A stretch of DNA of 64,000 nt. Source: JBCCTX01 sp964468435. Its GTDB lineage: Bacteria; Bacteroidota; Bacteroidia; J057. The translations under genes and the position numbers were made by a program. Each line of letters begins with the position of its first letter. The stretch's first letter is position 1. Positions 8,524-17,864 of the stretch are shown here, piece by piece. The notes beneath the pieces were generated by a model. The model was not told where the DNA came from, ran no database searches, and worked only from the letters and a program-made list of their open reading frames with translations. The stretch covers positions 1 to 64,000 of the forward strand of contig CAYXVE010000007.1 of the NCBI GenBank assembly GCA_964468435.1, written 5' to 3'.

Positions 8524-9543
8524 ATGAATTCATCCGAACAACTTAAAGAATGGCTATCGCGTCCTAGACGTATCGCCATTACCACACATCAGAAACCTGA
8601 TGGAGATGCCATGGGATCATCTTTGGGTTTGTATCATTATCTTATACAGGGGGGGCATACAGTAAAATTTGTATCGCCTACTTCATATCCGGATAATCTC
8701 AAATGGTTACCGGGGAATCAAAATGTATTGGTCGGACCTGAAGACCCGGATGCAGCCAATTGGGCTCTTCTTGGAGCTGATATTATATTTTGTTTGGATT
8801 TCAACCATTTGCATCGGATCAATGAATTTGAAAATGTTGTCAAAGAGTCTGAAGCCAGGAAAGTGATGATAGATCATCACCTCGAACCAGAAGGGTTTGA
8901 TGATCTTCGCTTTTGGGATCCTGACGCATCTTCAGCCGCAGAAATGGTATACAGGATGCTGGAAGAACTAGGAGAACTGGACAAGATCAATCCAGACATT
9001 GCTACATCGCTATATACAGGGATCATGATGGATACAGGTTCTTTTAAATTTAGCAGTACTACACCCCGGGTACACATGATCGTTGCCAGCCTGCTGGAAA
9101 CGGGTATAACTGCCCTGGAAATACACGACAATATATTTGGGAATTCCAGTGAAAATAGGTTGCGGTTTTTGGGACATTGCTTTACGGAATGTTTACAGAT
9201 TCTTCCGGATTATCACACGGCCTACATGATCGTTGGAAAAGAGGTCTTTAAAAAATTTAATATCAAGTCTGGAGAAACAGAAGGATTGGTGAATTATGCC
9301 CTGGAGATTCAGGGGGTAAATCTGGGGATATTGATGACAGAAAATGATGAATTGGTAAAGCTGAGTTTTAGAAGCAGAGGAAACTTCGCTGCCAATGAAT
9401 TTGCCAAGAACTTTGATGGTGGGGGACATTTCTATGCGGCAGGAGGTAAAAGTAAAGTTTCATTGAAAGAAACTGAAGAAAAATTATTATCATTATTGGT
9501 AGCTCATAAAACACAGTTGCAAAATGCATCCATTAAAGAATAG
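8524..9543 (+). CDS. nrnA: DHH-family phosphoesterase, NrnA-type
   Basis: The 339-residue protein has the DHH-DHHA1 layout of bacterial NrnA. Metal ligands are visible in HQKPDGDAMG (H22, D26, D28), the aspartate of CLDFNH (D92) and the name-giving DHH at 117-119. The DHHA1 substrate-binding motif FDGGGHFYAAGG is near the C-terminus. NrnA enzymes degrade short oligoribonucleotides (nanoRNA), linear dinucleotides from c-di-AMP or c-di-GMP turnover, and in many species adenosine 3',5'-bisphosphate. The length is normal. It begins a rightward group with the FKBP lipoprotein only one base downstream. Confidence 0.88.
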   Translation: MNSSEQLKEWLSRPRRIAITTHQKPDGDAMGSSLGLYHYLIQGGHTVKFVSPTSYPDNLKWLPGNQNVLVGPEDPDAANWALLGADIIFCLDFNHLHRINEFENVVKESEARKVMIDHHLEPEGFDDLRFWDPDASSAAEMVYRMLEELGELDKINPDIATSLYTGIMMDTGSFKFSSTTPRVHMIVASLLETGITALEIHDNIFGNSSENRLRFLGHCFTECLQILPDYHTAYMIVGKEVFKKFNIKSGETEGLVNYALEIQGVNLGILMTENDELVKLSFRSRGNFAANEFAKNFDGGGHFYAAGGKSKVSLKETEEKLLSLLVAHKTQLQNASIKE

Positions 9544-9544
9544 T

Positions 9545-10066
9545 ATGCATTATAACCTTGCCCTGGTATTATTATTGGTCGTAATGACCTATTCTTGCGC
9601 ACCTGAGCAGCAGGACGAAAGTGCTAGTAGTTACGAAAGTACTACTGCCAACCCAACTGTGAATGAGCGCAAAGCCCCCTCAACCCAGGTACAAACCCAA
9701 CTGGAAGTGCCTTATAAAATGGAAGATGTAGTAGAGACGACAGAACTGTTAGAGGGAGTGACTATATATTATATCTCCAAAGGCAGCGGGCCGGTTCCTG
9801 CACTTAACAACAATGTCCTGGTCAATTACCATGGGATGTTGGAAGATGGGACCGTATTCGACAGTTCTTTTCGCAGGGGGCAACCCATGGACTCACCCTT
9901 ACAAAACCTGATAAGAGGGTGGCAACTTGCACTGGCTCAGGTTCCAGTTGGATCCAGGGTAAAACTGGTGATACCTCCAGAACTGGGCTATGGTGTACAG
10001 GGAACAGGAAATATTCCCCCCAATGCAACCCTTACATTTGATATTGAGTTAATAAGTATGTATTAA
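9545..10066 (+). CDS. FKBP-type peptidyl-prolyl cis-trans isomerase, lipoprotein
   Basis: I start at the ATG at 9545, which gives 173 residues with a lipoprotein signal peptide (MHYNLALVLLLVVMTYSC, lipobox TYSC). An ATG at 9524 would overlap nrnA and place seven extra residues before it. Residues ~70-170 are an FKBP domain: NVLVNYHGMLEDGTVFDSSFRRG and the closing GYGVQGTGNIPPNATLTFDIEL are standard. A spacer rich in Ser and Thr follows the lipid anchor. The protein presumably assists folding of exported proteins in the periplasm. Cotranscription with nrnA and the next gene is likely from the spacing. Confidence 0.9.
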   Translation: MHYNLALVLLLVVMTYSCAPEQQDESASSYESTTANPTVNERKAPSTQVQTQLEVPYKMEDVVETTELLEGVTIYYISKGSGPVPALNNNVLVNYHGMLEDGTVFDSSFRRGQPMDSPLQNLIRGWQLALAQVPVGSRVKLVIPPELGYGVQGTGNIPPNATLTFDIELISMY

Positions 10067-10077
10067 AATATCAAGTC

Positions 10078-10860
10078 ATGAATTCCTGGATGACATCCAA
10101 GCTAACAGTCTTGCTTATATCTTTATTTCTCATGGTTTTTTCATTCTCAGGTGTGAAAGCCCAAAGATTAGAAACAAATGATAATGAGCGTACTACACTT
10201 CCATGGGGAGTTACTTTTGGGGCATATCTCTCCTCCCGTGGAGGCGGAGGTCAGATCAACTATGCTTGGGGAAGGGGCTCGAGGCAATTTATGATTTCAA
10301 TAGATGGATATACAGTCAAGGATTCTCGGGAAACACCTATAGAGTCAGCTTTTGGGGAGCAGGGAGGGGATTATACATATGGCAAGCTAAATTATGTATT
10401 TATTGTATCCCCTACTGCGGGTATTCAGCAAAATCTGTTTCCTTCTGGTGATCAGAATCTGATCAATTTCCGGTGGAGTGCGCAAGTAGGGCCTGCTTTT
10501 GCTTTTTTGATCCCTTACAAACTGGAAATTTTTACGCCAGTAGCAGGAAGACCCCAGTATGGCTATGCTTCGATCGAATCATACGATCCTATCACACATG
10601 GATATGATGATATTATTCGCAGGGCAAAATTATTTAACCAGGAAGAAACGCAGAGTCTAGATGCCATTACCAATGTCGGAGCTAGTTTCCGTACCAATAT
10701 GTTGATCGATTTTAGTAAAGCCGACGATTATGTGGGTGGTATACAACTGGGATTTGGTCTAGACTGGTTTTCTGGAACCTTACCTATTATGGCATTCGTA
10801 GACAATAAACAAGTCTATGTAAGTGGAACAGTTGGGGTGGTTTTTGGGTTGAGGAATTAA
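10078..10860 (+). CDS. Outer-membrane beta-barrel-like protein, function unknown
   Basis: The 260-residue protein has a signal peptide (about residues 9-29, ending VKAQ) and then alternating strands rich in Gly and aromatic residues, such as VTFGAYLSSRGGGGQINYAW and the closing VSGTVGVVFGLRN, typical of a small beta-barrel in the outer membrane. No function is recognisable. It starts 11 bases after the FKBP gene and is followed by lipA after 40 bases, so it may belong to the same transcript. Confidence 0.75.
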   Translation: MNSWMTSKLTVLLISLFLMVFSFSGVKAQRLETNDNERTTLPWGVTFGAYLSSRGGGGQINYAWGRGSRQFMISIDGYTVKDSRETPIESAFGEQGGDYTYGKLNYVFIVSPTAGIQQNLFPSGDQNLINFRWSAQVGPAFAFLIPYKLEIFTPVAGRPQYGYASIESYDPITHGYDDIIRRAKLFNQEETQSLDAITNVGASFRTNMLIDFSKADDYVGGIQLGFGLDWFSGTLPIMAFVDNKQVYVSGTVGVVFGLRN

Positions 10861-10900
10861 TATATTCGTAACATGTAAGCGAAATCAAGAAGAGAGATAC

Positions 10901-11785
10901 ATGGCAATAAGAACTGTTGAAGCATTAACAAATAAAAATCTGCCTGGGAATGGCCCCAGGCCCAAATGGCTAAGAGTAAGATTGCCCTACGGTAGTACCT
11001 ATACGAACGTTAGGGAGATCATAGATAATCATAAGCTGCATACGGTATGTGAAAGTGCCAGGTGTCCCAATATGGGTGAATGCTGGGGGGCAGGTACAGC
11101 TACTTTCATGATTCTGGGTAATACATGTACCCGGTCATGTTCTTTTTGTGCGGTGGCAACAGGGAGACCGGATGTACTTGATACGATGGAACCCTATCGT
11201 GTTGCTAAAGCTGTGGCGTTGATGGGCATCAAACATGCAGTTATCACATCGGTTAACCGGGATGAACAAAAGGATAGCGGGGCTTCTATATGGGCTTCTA
11301 CCATACGTGAAATACGCAAAAGTTGTCCTGAAGTAACGATGGAGACGCTGATTCCCGACGTGAAGGGAAAGTGGGATGCGTTGCAGATGATCATCGATGA
11401 AAGACCTGATGTGATCTCACACAACATGGAAACCGTTAAACGCCTCTACCGCAGGGTTCGTCCACAAGCCAAGTACGAACGTAGTCTTGAACAGATAAGA
11501 CGCACCAGCGAGCAGGGTATACGCACTAAGTCTGGTTTTATGGTTGGACTGGGTGAGAACGTAGAAGAAGTATATGAACTCATGCGTGACCTGGTTTCGC
11601 ATCAATGCGATGTGCTGACCATCGGTCAATACCTTCAACCCACGAAGATGCACCTGCCTGTACATGAATTTATACACCCTGAGCTATTTGATCATTACCG
11701 GGATCTTGGGCTTGAGATGGGATTTAAATATGTAGAAAGTGGTCCGCTGGTGAGATCCAGTTACCATTCAGAACGTCATTTATGA
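10901..11785 (+). CDS. lipA: Lipoyl synthase
   Basis: The 294-residue radical-SAM enzyme inserts two sulfur atoms at C6 and C8 of protein-bound octanoyl groups. Both iron-sulfur sites are visible: the auxiliary cluster cysteines C50, C55 and C61 (TVCESARCPNMGECW) and the SAM cluster C76-x3-C80-x2-C83 (CTRSCSFC). The C-terminal RSSYHSE carries the serine that ligates the auxiliary cluster. Length and order are standard. Its product modifies lipoyl domains such as that of the E2 protein encoded at 37975. The stop overlaps the next start by four bases (ATGA), implying translational coupling. Confidence 0.97.
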   Translation: MAIRTVEALTNKNLPGNGPRPKWLRVRLPYGSTYTNVREIIDNHKLHTVCESARCPNMGECWGAGTATFMILGNTCTRSCSFCAVATGRPDVLDTMEPYRVAKAVALMGIKHAVITSVNRDEQKDSGASIWASTIREIRKSCPEVTMETLIPDVKGKWDALQMIIDERPDVISHNMETVKRLYRRVRPQAKYERSLEQIRRTSEQGIRTKSGFMVGLGENVEEVYELMRDLVSHQCDVLTIGQYLQPTKMHLPVHEFIHPELFDHYRDLGLEMGFKYVESGPLVRSSYHSERHL

Positions 11786-12282
11786 AAACCTTCGTGCTTT
11801 GCAGGCATGCAAAGTCAGACTGGCCCGAGGGAGTGACTGACGAAGACCGCCCCTTGAAAAAAAGGGGTATCAATGATGCGCATGATCTAGGTAAAATCCT
11901 TGAAAACCGGTATTTTATCCCCGATTTGCTGGTAAGTTCGCATGCCAATAGGGCACACACCACTGCACAAATTATTGCCAAACAACTAAACCTCGATGGG
12001 AAAATTGTTATAGCTCCTTCTATCTATCATGAAGGAGCGGGAAATTTAATCGAGCTGATCAAAGAACTTCCTGGATCGGCTAATACTGTTATGCTGTTTG
12101 GGCATAATCCTACCATGGAACGGGCTGTACAGTTTCTGCTCCAGACCTCCAGAACTGTGAGTATGCCTACCTGCGCGATGGCATGTTTTGAGATCTATGC
12201 CGATGAATGGCAATCACTTATGCCTCATAACGTTAATTTTAGATGGATGCTTATCCCTCACTTTAAACGCAAAGAGTCCTGA
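11782..12282 (+). CDS. Histidine phosphatase family protein, SixA-like
   Basis: The 166-residue protein opens with the histidine-phosphatase motif LCRHAKSDW (R8, H9), followed by DRPLKKRGINDA; the second catalytic histidine lies in FGHNPTMERA. This is the short SixA-like form, whose E. coli member dephosphorylates a phosphohistidine, but many relatives act on small molecules, so the substrate is uncertain. Its ATG overlaps the lipA stop codon. A small hairpin at 12298-12312 follows the stop. Confidence 0.85.
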   Translation: MKTFVLCRHAKSDWPEGVTDEDRPLKKRGINDAHDLGKILENRYFIPDLLVSSHANRAHTTAQIIAKQLNLDGKIVIAPSIYHEGAGNLIELIKELPGSANTVMLFGHNPTMERAVQFLLQTSRTVSMPTCAMACFEIYADEWQSLMPHNVNFRWMLIPHFKRKES

Positions 12283-12297
12283 GACCCTACAAAAATT

Positions 12298-12312
12298 CTG
12301 CATTTTATGCAG
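12298..12312 (+). terminator. Small hairpin after the SixA-like gene
   Basis: CTGCAT and ATGCAG form a six-pair stem with a three-base loop 15 bases after the stop codon. No T-run follows, so termination is uncertain. Confidence 0.25.
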
Positions 12313-12385
12313 GGGACAACAATATTTTTACCATTTACCCCTTTTCTTATTTGTATATTAACATGGAATTGAGTTATTATAACAT

Positions 12386-12411
12386 ATAACATGTATACAG
12401 ATAACATGTAT
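12386..12411 (+). repeat. Paired direct repeat ATAACATGTAT upstream of the giant protein
   Basis: The 11-mer ATAACATGTAT occurs at 12386-12396 and 12401-12411, start to start 15 bases apart, immediately before the -33 element of the promoter at 12413-12442. Tandem sites in this position are typical of an activator-binding element. The regulator is unknown. Confidence 0.45.
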
Positions 12412-12412
12412 T

Positions 12413-12442
12413 TTGAAAGATGAAAGAACGCGTGTACTTTTG
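12413..12442 (+). promoter_or_regulatory. Promoter of the giant secreted protein
   Basis: TTG at 12413-12415 (within TTTTG) and TACTTTTG at 12435-12442 are separated by 19 bases, an excellent match to the Bacteroidota consensus. The start codon at 12484 gives a leader of about 35 bases. Confidence 0.65.
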
Positions 12443-12483
12443 GCCAAACATTTACGTTATAGTGTAAGAATCGAATATTCGCC

Positions 12484-15400
12484 ATGAATTATAGATTAAT
12501 TCTCTCTTTTTTCCTGCTTTGCTTTTGTTTTACAACCAGAACCTTAGCAACTCACATTGTAGGGGCTGAACTCTTTTATGAATGTACAGACCCGGTGAAC
12601 CACCGCTACCGGATCACGTTAAAACTTTATCGTGATTGTAAAGCGGGAGAGGCTCCTTTCGATAATATTATTACGCTTTTTGCCTTTTCTTCTAATACAG
12701 GCCAGGCAGTAAGGTACCTTGATATCCCTTTACCCTTACAAACGCCAAAAGTCGAACCAGAAGACTGGGATGCTTGTGTGGGCCGACCATATGATTTATG
12801 TATCGAAGAAGGGGTCTATGTGGCGAATGACGTATACCTTCCCCCGGTAGAAGGTGGATATGATCTGGCCTGGGCCAGATGTTGTAGAAACCAGGCGATC
12901 ACCAACCTGGCGAATCCACTGGGTGAAGGTGTTACTTATCTGGCTCATGTCCCAGGTCCAGAGGATGCAGAATGCAACAATATGCCCCAGTTTAAGGAAT
13001 TCCCTCCGATTTTTCTCTGTGCTAATGATACTTTTGCCTTTGATCACGCTGCAGAAGATCCTGACGGTGATTCGCTTTCTTATGCTGTAACAGATCCTTA
13101 CACTGGTATCAACATTGAGGGGCTTGGATCAGGTAATCCCCGTCAGGGTGGTAACCAACCCATAGTTGATCGTTTCAACAATCCTCTGGGTCCACCTCCC
13201 TATCAAAATGTACAATTTAGAAACGGATTCAGCTTTGATGATCCATTTGGATCAGGAGATTTTAATATAGACTCTACTACAGGTCTGATTACTGCGACAC
13301 CTAACAGAACAGGTATTTTCGTTTTCTCAATCTCTGTATTCGAGTGGAGAAACGGAAAACTACTTAGTGAAAACCGCAGAGATTATCAGATTCACGTGAT
13401 CGAGTGTGAAGATCAAGGATCTCCTCCAGTCATTACACATGATCTGGGAGATCTACCCAGCAATAATGATACGATATTTATAGAGCCTGAACGGGCATTC
13501 TGCTATGACTTTACAGTAATGGATGAAAATCCTGCTGACAGACTCATCGTATTTCCAGTAAGTGCTGCCTTTGGCAGAGGGTTTGCTTATCTTCCACTGG
13601 CAACGATCGAAAATGTCTCGGGATCTAATCCACTTACAGGACAGGTTTGCTGGCAACCTGCTTGCGAATATGCAGGTCAGGTCATACCCCTGATCATTGG
13701 GGCCAGGGATACAGGGGATTGTCCCTCCATTGCCAATGTCTTTGATACGGTGTGGGTCAAAATTATTGAACCGCCAAATGATGCTCCCTTCTTTGAATTT
13801 GAATATAACAATGAATTATTTGCCAGTGGAGATACAATCTCCGTACAGGCAGGTGATTCTATATGTTATGACTTTAGAGCCATAGACCCAAATGATCAGG
13901 ATAGTCTGACATTGGAGCCGGGTGAGATTTTTGAAGACCCCGGAGGTCCTGTGCTGCTCAACCAGCAAGGAGTAAATCCTATTACCGGAACGATATGCTG
14001 GGAAACCTTATGTGATGATATCGGTAGGATTATTCCTATACCGCTATATGTAGAGGATAATGCCAATTGTGCGACCAAGAAAGGTGCAAGTGGAGTCATG
14101 TATATAAAAGTTCTGCAACCACCCAATGATCCACCTGTACTGGTGGCAGATTTGGTAGGTAACGTGTTCAATGGCGATACCATATTTGTCAATCCCAATG
14201 AACCCATCAATTTCCGCGTAACATCTATAGATCCTAATGACGATGATATCGTCTCGATAAACTTGCTAGAGCCTTTTATTCAGGATACCTCAGTACTGTT
14301 TTTCGACCCTGTAGAGGGTAATCCTGCAGGTGCTCCTGTTAGTTGGATACCCTCTTGTGAGTATGAAGGACAGCTCGTTCGCTTTGTCTTCAATAGTTTT
14401 GACAATGGCCCATGTAGCAATGAGTTAAGTGCCTTTGATACGGTATATGTGAAAGTGGGAGAGGAGATCGGAGAACCTCCTATAGTAGAACTGGACCGCA
14501 CAGGCACAGTCAATGATACATTGTTTGTCAATGCTGAAGATAGCATATGTCTTGATTTCCTCATAGGTGATCTTACTCCTCAAACTGGTTTGGATTATCA
14601 GATACGTTTTGAAGTCTTGGATGGAACAGAGTTGAGCCTGGCAGATACGGCGAATGTCATTCGCCGTGGTGACAGTATTACAGGAACGATCTGTCTGAAG
14701 ACAGACTGTAGTAATGGTGGAAGTGTATATCGACTGATAGGAATAGGTCTGGATTCAAAGGTTTGTGAACCCCTTCCAGAGACTCAAGATACCCTCTATG
14801 TCAAGGTCAATACAAGCATATTCGCTCAGGTAAGTGAAGATATGGCTGTATGTGAAGGAGAAGGTGGTGTAACCCTGGATGCAGAGATCCTGGGCGGTAG
14901 TGCTCCTTATCAGTATCAATGGGATTGCAATAATCGCGATAATTGTGGAATTAGTGATCCTTTTGCCTCCTCACCTACGGTTAACCCTTCCCGCACTACA
15001 ACCTATTTTCTACAAGTAACAGATAGCCTGGGATGTACCAGTGAATTTGATTCTGTAACCATCACAGTGAATCCTCATCCTATGGTCGATGCAGGGGAGA
15101 ATATAGATATATGTGTAGTAGATGACAGCATCCAACTGGAAGCAAGTGTAATCAATCAGGATGTCTCTCCTGGACCTTATACGTATACCTGGTTCCCAAC
15201 TCAGGGTATTAGTAATCCTAATATTGCTAATCCTAAAGTATTACCTGATACAACCACAATTTACAACGTTGTAGTAGAGGATGCCAATGGCTGTTCTAGT
15301 GCCGCCACGGGCCTTGATACACTCAGTACAGTTGCTGTAAATATCATTGCAGATATCGTAGCTGATGCTGGTACAGATCTGGAAATTTGTGAAGGCGATT

Positions 15401-17100
15401 CTGTATCTCTACTGGGTTCTGCTTCAGGTGCTGGAATTGAATATACCTATACCTGGACATCCGATGAAAGTATGGATGATTCCAATGTTCAGAATCCAAG
15501 GGTTAGTCCTTTGGAAACAACTATCTATGTACTGACCGTATTTGCAGAGGGATGTGAAGGCAAGTCAGATTCAGTAGAAGTAGTTGTCCATCCTACACCT
15601 GTACTGGTCGCTGCTGATACAAGCTTTGAAGCCTGTGCGAATACACGCATTCCATTAGGCATATCAGCTATTGGTAATCCAGACACTACAGTGCAATATG
15701 AATATACCTGGGCACCTGGGTTGGGATTGGATGATCCCAATTCTCCAACTCCAGTTGCTACGCTGGTGAGTAGCATAGAATATGAAGTTTCTGCAATCAA
15801 TAATTTTGGTTGTGTAAGCCAACCTGCTATCGTTCCGGTTAATATCTTACCTACTCCATTAGCCGAAGCTGGTGCCGATGACTTCGTATGTGCGGGAGAT
15901 TCTATTCAGTTACAGGGAAGTTACTCTTTCTTGGGTGCAGAATCCGATAGTAGTCAGATTACTTATCGGTGGACGCCTACAGATGAACTATCGGCTTCAG
16001 ATGTAGCTGATCCCTGGGTGAAGCCAGAACAGACGATGATGTATAGACTCATCGTAGATAATGGTCTTTGTCCTACGCAGGACTCTGTAAAGATCGATGT
16101 ATTCTTGGCTCAGACGGTTGAAGCTTCTAGTGATACCAACCTGGTATGTAGTGGAACTGAAGTTCAGCTTTTCGCTGAAGGGGGTAATGGAGACCCATCT
16201 TATTCATGGTTCCCTGCCGAATCACTGGATGATGCATCCAGTACAAACCCTGTAGCAACACCCCAAAGCAGTACAGTATATCGCATTGTGATCGAAGAGC
16301 AAGGTTGTACGGCAGAAGATAGCATACAGATCGATGTACTTCCATTTCCGGAAGTGGCGATCGAGGGTTCTGATGACATCATCTGTCGCAATGACACGGT
16401 AAACTTTATCGCCCTAAGTAGTGGGCTCAGCGACCTCGTGTGGATGTTTGGAGACGGTACCATCAGTACCGTCGAACAACCTGGACATGTGTTCACAGAA
16501 GCAGGAACCTTCAACGTGGAATTACAGGGTATGAGTGAAGACGGCTGTATAGGTACAGCTGGAATATATCCTGTAGCGGTTATCCCTGGACCTGATGCAG
16601 CGTTTACTTCTGATCCAACTGCAGGGTCTGATCTCGTCGCACCTGATAACACCGTTACCTTTACAGATCAATCTACTGATGCAGTAAGCTATCTATGGAA
16701 CTTCGGTGATGGAAATACAGATTCGACAGTGAGTCCGGTTCATACTTTTGAAGATGAAGGAGATTTTGAAGTACTACTAACCGTAACAGATGCCGAAGGA
16801 TGTATAGATACAGCAACCGCATTTTATACAGTAAGTCTACAGCGGATATTTATTCCCAATGTATTTACACCTAATGATGATGGAGTCTTGGATCGATACA
16901 CAGTCGTGTATAGAGGGGAGGAGTCTTTCAATATGAAGATCTTCGATCGTTGGGGTAAGCTGATGTTTGAAACGGCAGATCCTGAAACAGGTTGGCCAGG
17001 AATCACTACTGATGGAACCAAGGCAGAGGATGGTATTTACTATTATATTGTTAAGGTGGGAGGTGATTATTTTAAAGGACATATTACGTTGCTCCGGTAG
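12484..17100 (+). CDS. Giant modular secreted protein with type IX (gliding-type) C-terminal domain
   Basis: The 1538-residue protein has a signal peptide (to about residue 22), a first domain beginning THIVGAELFYEC as seen in other large Bacteroidota surface proteins, and then repeats. Four ~115-residue units start near residues 314, 430, 546 and 664 (each with a DTIF/DTIS-V, ICYDF and TG.ICW pattern); six ~85-residue Ig/PKD-like units span about 784-1292; two PKD domains follow (LWNFGDGNTDSTVSPVHTF). The last ~84 residues (IFIPNVFTPNDDGVLDRY to GHITLLR) form the CHU_C/type B sorting domain that directs export by the type IX system. It is rich in Asp and Cys and lacks any enzyme signature, so adhesion or matrix function is inferred. 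It has its own promoter and terminator. Confidence 0.9.
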   Translation: MNYRLILSFFLLCFCFTTRTLATHIVGAELFYECTDPVNHRYRITLKLYRDCKAGEAPFDNIITLFAFSSNTGQAVRYLDIPLPLQTPKVEPEDWDACVGRPYDLCIEEGVYVANDVYLPPVEGGYDLAWARCCRNQAITNLANPLGEGVTYLAHVPGPEDAECNNMPQFKEFPPIFLCANDTFAFDHAAEDPDGDSLSYAVTDPYTGINIEGLGSGNPRQGGNQPIVDRFNNPLGPPPYQNVQFRNGFSFDDPFGSGDFNIDSTTGLITATPNRTGIFVFSISVFEWRNGKLLSENRRDYQIHVIECEDQGSPPVITHDLGDLPSNNDTIFIEPERAFCYDFTVMDENPADRLIVFPVSAAFGRGFAYLPLATIENVSGSNPLTGQVCWQPACEYAGQVIPLIIGARDTGDCPSIANVFDTVWVKIIEPPNDAPFFEFEYNNELFASGDTISVQAGDSICYDFRAIDPNDQDSLTLEPGEIFEDPGGPVLLNQQGVNPITGTICWETLCDDIGRIIPIPLYVEDNANCATKKGASGVMYIKVLQPPNDPPVLVADLVGNVFNGDTIFVNPNEPINFRVTSIDPNDDDIVSINLLEPFIQDTSVLFFDPVEGNPAGAPVSWIPSCEYEGQLVRFVFNSFDNGPCSNELSAFDTVYVKVGEEIGEPPIVELDRTGTVNDTLFVNAEDSICLDFLIGDLTPQTGLDYQIRFEVLDGTELSLADTANVIRRGDSITGTICLKTDCSNGGSVYRLIGIGLDSKVCEPLPETQDTLYVKVNTSIFAQVSEDMAVCEGEGGVTLDAEILGGSAPYQYQWDCNNRDNCGISDPFASSPTVNPSRTTTYFLQVTDSLGCTSEFDSVTITVNPHPMVDAGENIDICVVDDSIQLEASVINQDVSPGPYTYTWFPTQGISNPNIANPKVLPDTTTIYNVVVEDANGCSSAATGLDTLSTVAVNIIADIVADAGTDLEICEGDSVSLLGSASGAGIEYTYTWTSDESMDDSNVQNPRVSPLETTIYVLTVFAEGCEGKSDSVEVVVHPTPVLVAADTSFEACANTRIPLGISAIGNPDTTVQYEYTWAPGLGLDDPNSPTPVATLVSSIEYEVSAINNFGCVSQPAIVPVNILPTPLAEAGADDFVCAGDSIQLQGSYSFLGAESDSSQITYRWTPTDELSASDVADPWVKPEQTMMYRLIVDNGLCPTQDSVKIDVFLAQTVEASSDTNLVCSGTEVQLFAEGGNGDPSYSWFPAESLDDASSTNPVATPQSSTVYRIVIEEQGCTAEDSIQIDVLPFPEVAIEGSDDIICRNDTVNFIALSSGLSDLVWMFGDGTISTVEQPGHVFTEAGTFNVELQGMSEDGCIGTAGIYPVAVIPGPDAAFTSDPTAGSDLVAPDNTVTFTDQSTDAVSYLWNFGDGNTDSTVSPVHTFEDEGDFEVLLTVTDAEGCIDTATAFYTVSLQRIFIPNVFTPNDDGVLDRYTVVYRGEESFNMKIFDRWGKLMFETADPETGWPGITTDGTKAEDGIYYYIVKVGGDYFKGHITLLR

Positions 17101-17126
17101 AATAGGTATTAAAATTATTTTGATTG

Positions 17127-17170
17127 AATCATCCTGTAATGTTACCCAAGCTTTATAGGATGATTTTTTT
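17127..17170 (+). terminator. Rho-independent terminator of the giant protein gene
   Basis: AATCATCCT (17127-17135) and AGGATGATT (17157-17165) are fully complementary and are followed by a run of T residues to 17170. It lies 27 bases after the stop codon. Confidence 0.8.
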
Positions 17171-17171
17171 A

Positions 17172-17440
17172 GAGGAAATAACTTTTTGGGATTTACATAT
17201 TATATTATTATAGGTGATTATATTGAACGCGTTCAAGCGATTGACGTATCCTATAGAAGTATCTTACGGGTTATAGAGTCTTTTCTGTGAGCCTAACATC
17301 ACTGGGTTATGTAGCTAGTAAACATCGTTTATTTAATACCACCCAGATACTTCTTTTTCCACTATGGTGTGGGAAAAGGCTGATGATATTGTGGAAATAA
17401 TGGGATAATAGGTAAATTTAGCCACATAAACGCAATAATT
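17172..17440. promoter_or_regulatory. Intergenic region with a LacI-like palindrome
   Basis: The perfect 14-base palindrome TTGAACGCGTTCAA lies at 17223-17236. Its central CG and symmetric arms are those of LacI/GalR-type operators. A weak promoter (TTG at 17389-17391, TAAATTTA at 17413-17420, one mismatch) lies closer to the start codon at 17441. The palindrome is about 200 bases from that start, so the link to the gene is uncertain. Confidence 0.4.
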
Positions 17441-17818
17441 ATGCAAAAGGTATTACGTATTTTAAAGATTTCGGGATTGATCATCCTTTTGCTCGCGATA
17501 TTGGCGGGCTCTGTAGCTGTATTCGCTAACTATAGTGATGGATATAGAGTAGGAAGAGTAATCAAATTGAGTCGTAAAGGATATGTATTCAAGACCTGGG
17601 AAGGACAGCTAAACCTTGAGGCACTTTCTCAGGACCGAGGTATTTGGGAGTTTTCTGTTCATCGCAGTGATGAGGAGATCAGGGCGGAAATCAATGAAGC
17701 CGTAGAGCAGGGATACCGTGTTAAACTATATTATAAAGAAAAGTTATTTCAGTTTGACTGGCGTGGGAACACCAAATATTTTGTATACGATGTAGAAAAG
17801 GTAGAAAGCGAAGAATAA
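17441..17818 (+). CDS. Small membrane-anchored conserved protein of unknown function
   Basis: The 125-residue protein has one N-terminal hydrophobic span (about residues 8-30) followed by a soluble domain beginning YSDGYRVGRVIKLSRKGYVFKTWEGQLNL and ending in a charged helix. This pattern is familiar from small hypothetical proteins found across Bacteroidota, sometimes wrongly named 6-phosphogluconate dehydrogenase. Nothing suggests an enzyme. It converges on the TPR gene across 46 bases that hold the TPR gene's terminator. Confidence 0.75.
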   Translation: MQKVLRILKISGLIILLLAILAGSVAVFANYSDGYRVGRVIKLSRKGYVFKTWEGQLNLEALSQDRGIWEFSVHRSDEEIRAEINEAVEQGYRVKLYYKEKLFQFDWRGNTKYFVYDVEKVESEE

Positions 17819-17841
17819 AAAAGGCCAGCATGAAGCCAGCC
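17817..17841 (-). terminator. Terminator of the gyrA-TPR transcript
   Basis: On the minus strand GGCTGGC (17835-17841) pairs with GCTGGCC (17823-17829) through seven positions including two G-U pairs, followed by TTTTTT (17817-17822). On the plus strand the wobbles become A-C mismatches, so it should work only leftward. Confidence 0.6.
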
Positions 17842-17864
17842 TACTTTTAATAGTTGATGAATAC

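Noticed and set aside
16200..16652. A 150-codon frame opposite the giant secreted protein
   Set aside because: It overlaps the PKD region of the real gene and its Ser/Pro-rich composition is a reverse-strand shadow.
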